Below, piece by piece: positions 56,566 through 64,000 of a DNA stretch of 64,000 bases; the stretch's first letter is position 1; each line of letters starts with the position of its first letter. Position numbers and translations under genes: made by a program. Origin of the DNA: Telopea speciosissima (Eukaryota > Streptophyta > Magnoliopsida > Proteales > Proteaceae); NCBI RefSeq assembly GCF_018873765.1, contig NC_057925.1, forward strand, positions 16,255,568 through 16,319,567, in the 5' to 3' direction. A model generated the notes under the pieces. It ran no database searches, was not told the DNA's origin, and saw only the letters and a list, made by a program, of their open reading frames with translations.

Positions 56566-58345
56566 TTTCATGTGTGGTAAAAATTTAAGGGATATGTGTC
56601 TTTTGAACTCTTTGTTTATCATAATGACATAGTGTCTTCTTTCCTTGGTGATTACTTTCGATGATCATATCTTGGAGAATCTATCTCTCGAATAGCTGCA
56701 GGATACACCTCGCATCACCACAGGTGTCCTTGCGGCAATGGGCACAGCCGCAGGGTCCCATGGGATATAATTTTGGGGGTTTTGCCAATTTTCCATCTTT
56801 TATATTTTACAAAAAAAAAGGGTTAATTTCACGGACACCCCCTGTAAGTATTCAATATGTCACGGACATACCATACTTGGTCAAAATATCACAGACTACC
56901 CTTATTTTATGATTATATTTCAACTTAGTCCACTGTGCAGTTAAGTCTCTGTTAACTCTTTTATAATGATGAAATTACCCTTATAATAGGGTGAACTTCC
57001 TATAATGCCCTTAAAGACTAAAACCCCAAATTTCCCCCAAAAAAGAATTGTTTATTATGACTTACATCTATCCATCACCGGCGGCATCCAACACTGGAAA
57101 GCTTCACCAGCGACCAGATTGGGTTTCGGCTCCATCATGTTCATGTCAGAAACAGATTTAGATCTTCTCGAGGTTCTCGGCCTCGAACTCGACATCATCC
57201 TCGAGGAGCTCCAGCCAAGAACCTGTAAATGAAAAAACTCATTCTCAAATCCTTCTTGTTGTTTATCGATCTCTCGATCTAGGGTTAGGATTTGTTTTTT
57301 TTTTTATACCTGATTTCTATGGAACCTTCATGTGCAACCAAGGTTGTTTGTATTTGTACCTTTTATCTTGATCTTTTATGAGTTTAGCTTATTCTCTCTT
57401 TCCTTTCTCAATGAGCAACATGCTAATTGTTTGACTGGAAATCATTTAATACCCAGACCCATACGCTACAAACTGGGCAATTGAAAGAAAACCAGCTCGT
57501 AATAAGATTACAAGAGATTACTCTTTTCCCGTCCTCTTTTTTGTTCTTTTCTGAATTAATATAGAGAAACAGAAACAGAGGAACAAAGTAATATCAAAAG
57601 CTGGCTATGCAACCCTAATAAAATTTCTCCTACCGTATCCAACTGGGTTGAATTCATCCAACCCCAGAACGAATTGCAGTCCTAATCATACCCCTTCCAC
57701 CCATTCCTCCACCACCAAATGATCTCTTCATTCTCTTTCTCCTCTTTTATCTGTAATTTTTTCTTTCTCCTCTGTTGCACACAATCCTCTGTCCCTCTCA
57801 AATCTAAATCCGAACAGTTTGTGTTGAGGTGGGGTTTCATAACTGTCTCAACTTCCCTTCCCCACCGTATCTACTAACTTAACTTGTATCTATATTCCTC
57901 TGCAAAAGTCTGAATAATAGATTGGATTAGAAAAATGGAAGGCATATGGGTTTGGGATGGAATCAACGTGGCTGAGGAAGGCTGAGGAAGGCTGTTGGTA
58001 ATGGTCGCCGGAGTTGGAATTGCCGCTGGTAATGGTCGCCGGAGCTGGAGCAGGTGATGGTTGCCCAAAATGAATTTGCAGCAGTTCTCCAAAACGGTAA
58101 GAATATGGAAGAAGAGGGAAGAAGATGAAATGACAATTTTTTTATGGGAAATTTACATATACCACCCTGAGGTTTGATGAAAGGATATTTTCACCCTCCG
58201 GTTTTGGAAAATTCTGCGTACCCCCCTGAGGTTTGCAAATAGTAACAAATAAGCCCATTTCGTCAGTTCATGACTAACACTGTTAAAAATTAGACTTGAA
58301 CTGACGGAATTGCCCTTACAAAAAAAAAAAAGAAAAAAAAAAAAC

Positions 58346-58395
58346 ACCTGCAACTCATCTTCACCAATCGATTTTGGGGAAGATGAGTTGCAGGC
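58346..58395. repeat. Small palindrome at inner end of left TIR
   Basis: ACCTGCAACTCATCTTC and GAAGATGAGTTGCAGG are inverted around CACCAATCGATTTTGGG. A related palindrome sits at 59592-59640 in the right arm. The TIRs could thus fold locally as well as with each other. Confidence 0.85.
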
Positions 58396-58399
58396 TATA

Positions 58400-58630
58400 T
58401 AGATAGAAGGTCTGTCCATTAGAACAGCAAACCCAGTTTTATCTCGACAAGGAAGCAACTTCAACCAGGGAGTTAGGTTCTTAGTAAAAACAACCTCACG
58501 TGGTAAAGCACCATATCTAAGGGTACTCGAGAATGGTCGAAAGCTCCAATGTGGAGAAGCATAAGCAGTAGATGATTCCAAGCCCAAAAGCAAATACATC
58601 TTCCATTTCCGAAACCCCATCACCGACCCT
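58400..58630 (-). pseudogene. Captured exon fragment of GPI-transamidase subunit PIG-T/GPI16
   Basis: Minus-strand translation: LESSTAYASPHWSFRPFSST, LRYGALPREVVFTKNLTPWL, KLLPCRDKTGFAVLMDRPSI. LPREVVCTENLTPW.KLLPC is a signature of PIG-T/Gpi16, the lumenal ER subunit of the enzyme complex that attaches GPI anchors to proteins. Here the Cys of EVVCTEN reads as Phe. The exon ends near 58400, at the TIR. It follows, in the right order, the fragment at 59150-59346. The fragment is not a functional gene: it lacks the rest of the protein (about 600 residues in the family). Confidence 0.85.
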
Positions 58631-59149
58631 CTCTCAAAACCCATCTCTACTAAAACCGCCATCATCTCCACTAACCCCTTTTTCTCCTTTCATCCCTATT
58701 CTTTTCTCTTTATTTTTTTTATCATTTTCATTTTAAAAACCCTCTTCCCACCATCACCGATTCGCCTCTCCATTTCTTTTCACTTCTAATCTAACCTACA
58801 TCCTTGTCTAAACAAAACCCCAATCTGAATTCCAGCCATGACCACACCCATCCTCAACTAATTTATCATTTCTGATCCCATCATGTCTGTGATTTCCTTT
58901 TCCATTTTCCCTCCCAATAACCATCGGATCCCTATTTCTTTTCTTTTATTCCCACTTTTCCAAACCCAACACAAAATCAGAATCCATTGGCTGCCATCAT
59001 TTTTTTTTCAAGCTCTCTGGAATCCATTGTCGGCTGTGGTGCAAAGAAATGTGGAGCAGAAAAAATAGAAGAAGATTAGGAAGAAGAAGAGGAAACCCGG
59101 GCGGTGAAGAAGGAGATGGGGAGGAAATTGTGCGGACATAGAAGTTAAT

Positions 59150-59346
59150 CGAAGCACAGAAGAGACCCGAGAAGGTGTGGGTCAGATTTTTCCAGGTTGA
59201 ATCGACCTGATCTTGGGGACATCGAAGACAGCCCACAACTCAACTCCGGGAGGTTTCGCATTTGCGCTCGATACAGGATCAAATCCACCCCATCGTTCGT
59301 AGTTCCAGCGACCTTGCGTCAATGACAACTCCAGCTCATGAATCCA
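59150..59346 (-). pseudogene. Captured PIG-T/GPI16 exon fragment, frameshifted
   Basis: Minus-strand translation: HELELSLTQGRWNYERWGGF, DPVSSANAKPPGVELWAVFD, then after a small indel near 59210 the second frame QVDSTWKNLTHTFSGLFCAS followed by INF. The family has a LSFTQG.W...WG block, then GVELW.WF, then W..L...LSGIFCASLNF, so the fragment is the exon directly upstream of the one at 58400-58630 (ASINF to LESSTAY). The shift shows it is not under coding constraint. The sequence between the two fragments (58631-59149) is pyrimidine-rich on minus and may be the retained intron. Confidence 0.82.
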
Positions 59347-59591
59347 GAATTTTTTAACCTAATCAAAGCAGCATAAAATCCCATTAGTTATTGCTCTTTG
59401 AACTTAAATTGCAGTTTTGAAGACGGTAACAATTAACAAACCGTAGATTCTGAACAGAAATAAAGTTGATCATAGAGTTAAAAGCAAAAGCTAGAAACAC
59501 AGATACAAATGGGTTAAAACCTAAAGCAAATGGAAGAGGGAAAGGAAAGAGAGTGAATCAAGATCGGTTCCACGGTGTTCCCTACAAGGAT

Positions 59592-59640
59592 ACCTGCAAC
59601 TTATCTTCCCCAAATCGATTGGGGAAGATGAGTTGCAGGT
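59592..59640. repeat. Small palindrome at inner end of right TIR
   Basis: ACCTGCAACTTATCTTCCCC and GGGGAAGATGAGTTGCAGGT are inverted around AAATCGATT. It is homologous to 58346-58395. Confidence 0.85.
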
Positions 59641-60109
59641 GTTTTTTTTTTTCTTGTAAGGGCAATTCCGTCTATTCAAGTCTAATTTTAACATTGTTAG
59701 TCATGAATTGACAGAATGGGCTTATTTGTTACCGTTTGCAAACCTCAAGGGGGGTACGCAGAATTTTTCAAAACTGGGGGGTGAAAATATCTTTTCGTCA
59801 AACCTCAGGGGTAGTATATGTAAATTTCCCTTTTTTTATTTAAATAATTAAAGGGTAAAATGGATATTTCACCTTTAGGTACTAACTGTGCTTAACGTCA
59901 GGGTGAAGATTGCCTTTTTGACCAAGTTTGATAAGTCCGTGACATATTGGATACTTACAGGGGGTGTCCTTGAAATTTTCCCTAAAAAAAAATCAGTCGA
60001 AGACTCCTCCTCCCTACAACTCCAACAGCCCCGCTAAACGATAAATAGGACTGGCGTGATTAGAAAAAGTGAACAGTACCTCTTTAGCATTAGTAAAAAA
60101 GTTTTTATA

Positions 60110-60502
60110 TAATCATTATCAACATTATACAGCACCCCTTGCTTTTCAAACAAAACTCAGATTATCCCCTGATTTTTGAAAAAACTCAAATCGCTCCCTA
60201 GTTTAGACCCCAATATGACAAATTAGTTCCTACCGTCAGTTTTATGTTGTTAAGTGATGATGTCAGCCAGTTAAATAAATTTGAATCCCAAAACTACCCT
60301 TAACCAATGTTGAAGATGAAGGAAGGCTAGTATTGTAAATTTAATGCTAATGTTTTAGTACAAGGATAAAATAGTCCTTTCACACCAATAACAAACAGTA
60401 GACTAACACCGCTACTATAGAGGGGGTGGTTTGAGTTTTTTCAAAAACCAAGGGGTGATCTGAGTTTTGTTTGAAAACCAGGGGATGATGTGTGATTTAC
60501 CC
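60110..60502. mobile_element. MITE with about 80-bp terminal inverted repeats
   Basis: The left block (60126-60200) contains TTTTCAAACAAAACTCAGAT followed by ATCCCCTGATTTTTGAAAAA. The right block (60424-60502) is its inverted copy (TCTGAGTTTTGTTTGAAAAC, TTGAGTTTTTTCAAAAACCA). The right edge AAATTTACCC-like (GTGATTTACCC at 60492-60502) is clear, while the left edge is degenerate. The long TIRs and GGGTAAAT start resemble Mutator-like MITEs. Confidence 0.7.
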
Positions 60503-61354
60503 TTATTATTACTACAGATGTGAAGGTAATAAGGTCTTTGTGCAAGAATAAGTTTTTCAATCTGCAGCCTATTATCATCATCGTTAAATGTAACAAAATT
60601 CAGCGTCTATAATATACTTGTTTAGGAATAAAAATAAAACAACATATGCTAAGTTTTTAATGAGAATGGATCATCTGCAAATACCAATAGGTGAATGTAC
60701 ATGTGAGAGCCAATCACATTTTATTTTTGTTTCCATAAAATTCCCTCTACCCTTTGTAAATGGTAAAAATAAGACAGATGGTTGGTTCTCACATGTACGT
60801 TAACCTGTTGGTACGTGCAGCAGAACTGAACTCGTTTTTAATCTCAAATTCATTTTAAAATCAGGTAGGTGATTGCTGTCTATTGATTTAATTTCGATTT
60901 TGAAATGAATAAAACCCAAAATCGGTCAGCAACAGACGGAATCAGTGAGACCCTCATTTGACTTGGCCTAACTTGATCGACTCAGCATGATTACATTCAG
61001 TTTAATAGAGATCTGCCTTTGTCGATTTCAAGTTGAATTGGTCAATTCAACTAATTTCGTTCAAAATTTTAAAACCAACGCGATGATCGAAGAGCGCTCC
61101 ATGCAAATCTGACTTCGTCTGGTAGGTGACGACGCCATAGTCCATACGAAGGACATTGGTCTAGTATCCTACACATCTCTTCATGTCTTTCTTTGTTACT
61201 AACCTGAATCTCACAATCTAAGTTGCCATAGGTTTTTACCCAAAAAAAAAAAAAAAAAATTGCCATCGTTTCTTGTCATTTAGCTCTTACTTGAAAATTT
61301 TTTAATTGTTTATCAAAAAAAAATTTTTTTTTAATCAAACAAAGGGAAAGAGAT
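60503..61354. other. Intergenic, no supported gene
   Basis: AT-rich sequence with a poly-A run (61241-61258) and no recognisable gene. ORFs are short and featureless. Confidence 0.4.
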
Positions 61355-61532
61355 TGCTACCTAGGCGCATGCGGTGCAATGTCCTTGTGCAGTTGTGCCC
61401 AAACACCAAGGCACACAAAATGACTATTGCACTCCCATGGAAAGACAGAAAATCTTGGGGATGCAACGGTCATTTGCACACTCCTGTGTCTGGGTGCAGG
61501 GGTACGTAGTGCACAACACGCACTAGGTAGCA
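61355..61532. mobile_element. 178-bp MITE, TGCTACCTAG ends
   Basis: The left end TGCTACCTAGGCGCATGCGG pairs with the right end, whose reverse complement is TGCTACCTAGTGCGTGTTGT. The inner parts share GTGCA and GGGTGC-like words. It is non-coding, and its superfamily is not assigned. Confidence 0.65.
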
Positions 61533-61693
61533 TTCTTTTTCCCTAAAAAAAACAAAATTAAAAATATATAAATAATAGGGGCAAGAGTTCTCTCTGGGGA
61601 GCGTGGCCCCTGCGCACACGGGGCCAATGAGAGCACGCGATGGCATCAGGGTAGTCATTACCGCCATTCATGGGGTGAGACGATAATTTTGCC

Positions 61694-62147
61694 TAGGGGT
61701 GTCAATCGTTCGGTACGGGTTGGTTTTGGTTCGGTTTGAGTCGATTTCGGTGTGGGAATGTTGAAACCGAAACCAAACCAATAAGGAAAGTTCAGTTTCA
61801 GCTCAGTTTGGTTTTACGTATACATCGGTTTCTTGTATCGTTTGTTATCAGGTTGGTTTCAATCCGGTTTACCGTACACATTTATATAAAACTATGGCAT
61901 AAATATGATTTTTAATGGGTTTTAGGTTGTTATCGGTTTCTTATCGAGGTAGATTGGTTTGGTTTCGGTTTCAGTCTATGTTTTGAGCCAGTTTCAGTTT
62001 GGTTTCGGGTTTTTTTCGGTTTGGTTTTGGGGTTGTAATCCCCCAAACTGAGACCAGCCCAATAAGACTTTGGCTCAGTTCAGGACGGGTTATTTTGGTT
62101 TGGTTCAGACCGGTTTAACCGGATCGATCCCAACTTTGACACCCCTA
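61694..62147. mobile_element. 454-bp hAT-like MITE, TAGGGGTGTCAA ends
   Basis: The left end TAGGGGTGTCAATCG pairs with the right end CTTTGACACCCCTA. The interior is a run of GGTTTCGGTTT and TTTGGTTT words. The flanking 8-mers are ATTTTGCC and ATTCCCCC, a degraded duplication. It is inserted in the repeat block 61575-62330 (family also at 7025-7200), whose halves abut when it is removed. Confidence 0.7.
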
Positions 62148-62334
62148 ATTCCCCCCTCTATGTCTCAATGTAGGGCGGACACTTCCCCACAGAGAACTTC
62201 CTAAATAATAATAGGGGAAGAGCTCCCTGTAGGGGAGTGCGGGCCCTATGCGTGCACGAGACCAATGGGAGTGCGTAAAACTACATAAGCATTAATAGGA
62301 CGGGTATTTCCTCCTTTCATGGGGCAGAAATCGC

Positions 62335-62640
62335 AGTGTATTTGAGCCAAGTATCAAGAACTCAGGTTTCGACTTGGTTGAACCCGAGATTTGGTTGAAA
62401 CTAACCTAAACCAGGTCGAAACCCGGTACTTTTTCCCATTCATGGGGAAACCTTGGTTAAAGGGGTTTCTGTCGAAACTACAAAGTTCGAGCAGTTTCTA
62501 TCGAAACCAAGTCGAGATATGCCTTTCTCGGTCAAGATGAGGTATTATATAGGCCTGGTTCAAGGTGGTTCAACCATGTTTCGACCGATACCGAGTTGAA
62601 ACCATGTAGTTTTTAAAACACCCCTCCATCTTGTCTTGAA
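62335..62640. mobile_element. Degenerate MITE with GGTTTCGAC words
   Basis: It starts near TCAAGAACTCAGGTTTCGAC and ends near TGAAACCATGTAGTTTTTAA. GTTGAAACC and GGTTTCGAC words are in inverted arrangement, similar in layout to the 16433-17212 element (both read 'AAAACT.G...' at an end). No clear duplication. Confidence 0.4.
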
Positions 62641-63083
62641 AACCCATGTAATCGAGTTATCTCAATGGTTTCGACAAGTTCCGACCGAGTTTTCTTTCCA
62701 TGGTTTGAGCACACGAGCCATGCTCCCCATCGAAATCATTTCCGCATAATAATAAAATAAAAAAGGTTTTTTTTAAAATATAATAAAAAAAGAATTACCA
62801 ATTTTTCATTGGGAGAATGTTCTCTGTGTCGCAACGCAATTTGCGCCCAAGCATATGGGCAGCCTGTAAGGAATTTGGATCAGCTACCCACATGGGGACG
62901 GGTGGAGACAGCTCTGACCCCTTCATGGGGTGTGGGTCCCCCCATGGAGGGTTCAGATCTGTCCCCACCCATCCTCATGTGGGTAACAGATCTGAACTCG
63001 CCTGTGAGGGGGTCAGGGTGGTCATTGCACCAACCTCCATGTGTCTGGATGCAGGCTGCGCTGTTGCATAGAGAATAGCGCCC
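62640..63083. other. Repeat-like intergenic sequence
   Basis: The block 62810-63070 has CATGGGG and CCCACCCAT words on both strands (GGTGGAGACAGCTCTGACCC against GGGGTCAGG), giving partial inverted symmetry. It looks like a MITE remnant. Open frames here are short and unsupported. Confidence 0.4.
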
Positions 63084-63792
63084 TGATAAGGCATAGAATC
63101 ACCTCACCAATCAGATGCTGCCACCTGGCCGGGCCGAGGTCAATCCGAGGACTGACCTGAATCGAGAGAAGTCGGGCCGACCCGGTCCCTGAGAGATCAC
63201 ACGGCTGAGCTGAGCACCACGGCTCAGCCCTCAAATTAAGCACTCCCAAATCAGCCATCGACCCCGAGCCAACCTCACGCCAGTCAACCGAGATCGAGAC
63301 CAAATTCTAAGGCCGAGCTCTGAGGCCGGCCACTAAAGCCGACCACTGAGGCCAAGCCCTCCACAAAAGCCTTTGTAACGGCTCACCAGGAATCGCAGAG
63401 CCATGTCAGCACAATCCGAGAATCGCGGGTTAAGGATCGAGCCACAATCCTATCACGATACCGAATCACACTCCTATTAGGACTCTTACCTTAATAAGAG
63501 TCCGACCCCAAAAATAACTCTCCACTTCGCTCTACGTGAGAGAGCCTTCCAAGAGAAGAACTCCTACCATACTAGGACTCTCCCAACCGCCTCACCTCAC
63601 TCTATAAATACTCAGGTATGGAGCTCAAACGCTCATCTCACTTTTTACAAGCTGTTACGCTGTTGCACTGGAGACCTGACTTGAGCGTCGAAGATTCCTA
63701 GGCCGGAGCCACATCGGCTCTCTTGCGCTCACTCGGTTTTTTGCATGCTCATCCGTAGGCGAACCGGGCGACGGAGGTTTTCACACACAACA
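63084..63792 (+). repeat. 5' LTR of a second Tat-type element
   Basis: 709 bp, starting TGATAAGGCATAGAATCACC and ending GGTTTTCACACACAACA. It is the inverted counterpart of the LTRs at 43344 and 53821. Divergence from them is larger by eye than between those two. A TATA box (CTCTATAAATACTC, 63600-63613) lies in the expected place. The retained TG start suggests the terminus ancestral to the TA start of the other element. Confidence 0.9.
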
Positions 63793-64000
63793 GATTTGGC
63801 GCCGTCTGTGGGAACGACGTCAGCAAGCCATCGTCGTTTCTACCAACTTCAAGAGCAGGAACAATGGTGCATTTGAGATCAGGGCAGCATGGCTCGACTT
63901 CCCGCGGAGACGAGCTATAGCCTGTTGGACAGGCGAGGCGATCACCGCCCCCTGAAGCATCACGGCAAGGCGCGATTGGAAGACCCCCTCGGGCAGGGGG
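63793..64000 (+). mobile_element. Second Tat element: primer site and start of gag, continues past window
   Basis: The primer site GATTTGGCGCCGTCTGTGGG (63793-63812) directly follows the LTR. The gag-equivalent ATG is at 63864 (MVHLRSGQHGSTSRGDEL), matching the first copy's MVVQTRSRQHSSASRGDEP. The next codon is TAG where the first copy continues, so this gag is truncated after 18 residues, although homology goes on (QARRSPP) to the window edge. Confidence 0.85.

Larger units (their letters stand above)
58146..59830. mobile_element. Pack-MULE with 9-bp TTTTTTTAT duplication, carrying PIG-T/GPI16 exons
   Basis: TIRs of about 250 bp: GGGAAATTTACATATACCAC at 58146, and its inverted copy GTAAATTTCCC ending at 59830, with shared GAGGTTTGATGAAAGGATAT-type and CCGTCAGTTCATGACTAACA-type blocks. 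TTTTTTTAT occurs at 58137-58145 and 59831-59839, the 9-bp duplication diagnostic of Mutator. Each arm ends inwards in a smaller palindrome (58346-58395; 59592-59640). Between the arms are minus-strand fragments resembling a host gene for the GPI-transamidase subunit, and no transposase, so it is a Pack-MULE. Confidence 0.85.
56820..59982. mobile_element. Outer Mutator-like element with about 170-bp TIRs
   Basis: The left end GGGTTAATTTCACGGACACC at 56820 pairs with the right end, whose reverse complement is GGGAAAATTTCAAGGACACC, ending at 59982. Similarity continues through CCCTGTAAGTAT, CAATATGTCAC, CTTGGTCAAA and GTTAA words to about 57000 and 59830. The flanks are A-runs (56811-56819; 59984-59992), so a 9-bp duplication is plausible but not distinctive. 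No transposase was seen. The interior 57001-58136 includes text such as ETDLDLLEVLGLELDIILEE that may be host-derived. The inner element at 58146-59830 inserted in its right part. Confidence 0.75.

Overview
This is plant nuclear DNA from an angiosperm that I cannot name to species. The evidence is canonical GT/AG introns in three recognisable host genes, plant-type LTR retrotransposons (initiator-tRNA-Met primer sites; a Tat-lineage Ty3/gypsy element with an antisense gene), an L1-type LINE, Au-like SINEs, and many hAT, Mutator and PIF/Harbinger non-autonomous elements. No CRISPR arrays, operons or rRNA genes were seen.

Three host genes look intact. SGF11 (SAGA deubiquitinase-module zinc-finger subunit) is on + with coding exons at 10036-11559 and a probable 2.1 kb leader intron from 7863. 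An NRT1/PTR-family (NPF) transporter is on - at 13522-17682, with four exons giving 553 aa. A strictosidine-synthase-like (SSL) gene is on + at 41298-42600, with three exons giving 370 aa. SGF11 and NPF are convergent. An A1 aspartic-protease (CDR1-like) pseudogene lies at about 55790-56565.

The rest is layered transposon sequence. 1-7.6 kb: an LTR retrotransposon end (iMet-type primer site at 1533-1544, LTR beginning at 1551) plus MITEs. 17.7-25 kb: MITEs, a near-perfect 44-bp-arm hairpin (20041-20168), a 5'-truncated LINE tail, and a hAT-like element (22359-24930) split by a Harbinger-like element (22464-24493, TTA duplication). 25.2-40.5 kb: one LINE split by a 2063-bp solo LTR (27919-29981, TCTTG duplication) and by a complete 9188-bp Ty1/copia element (30416-39603, GAAAC duplication). 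The LINE reading frame resumes exactly when copia is subtracted. 43.3-54.5 kb: a complete 11.2 kb Tat-type Ty3/gypsy element on -, carrying a spliced-looking antisense gene on + (44.3-46.8 kb) and a 66-bp tandem array. 56.8-60 kb: two nested Mutator-like elements. The inner one (58146-59830, 9-bp duplication TTTTTTTAT) carries two consecutive exon fragments resembling the GPI-transamidase subunit PIG-T/GPI16, which makes it a Pack-MULE. 60-63 kb: more MITEs. 63084-64000: the 5' LTR, primer site and damaged gag start of a second Tat copy running off the window.

The most interesting points are the spliced antisense gene inside the Tat element, the PIG-T-carrying Pack-MULE nested in another Mutator-like element, and the LINE/solo-LTR/copia/MITE nesting, which gives a relative insertion history. 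All family assignments are from reading motifs; no searches were run.
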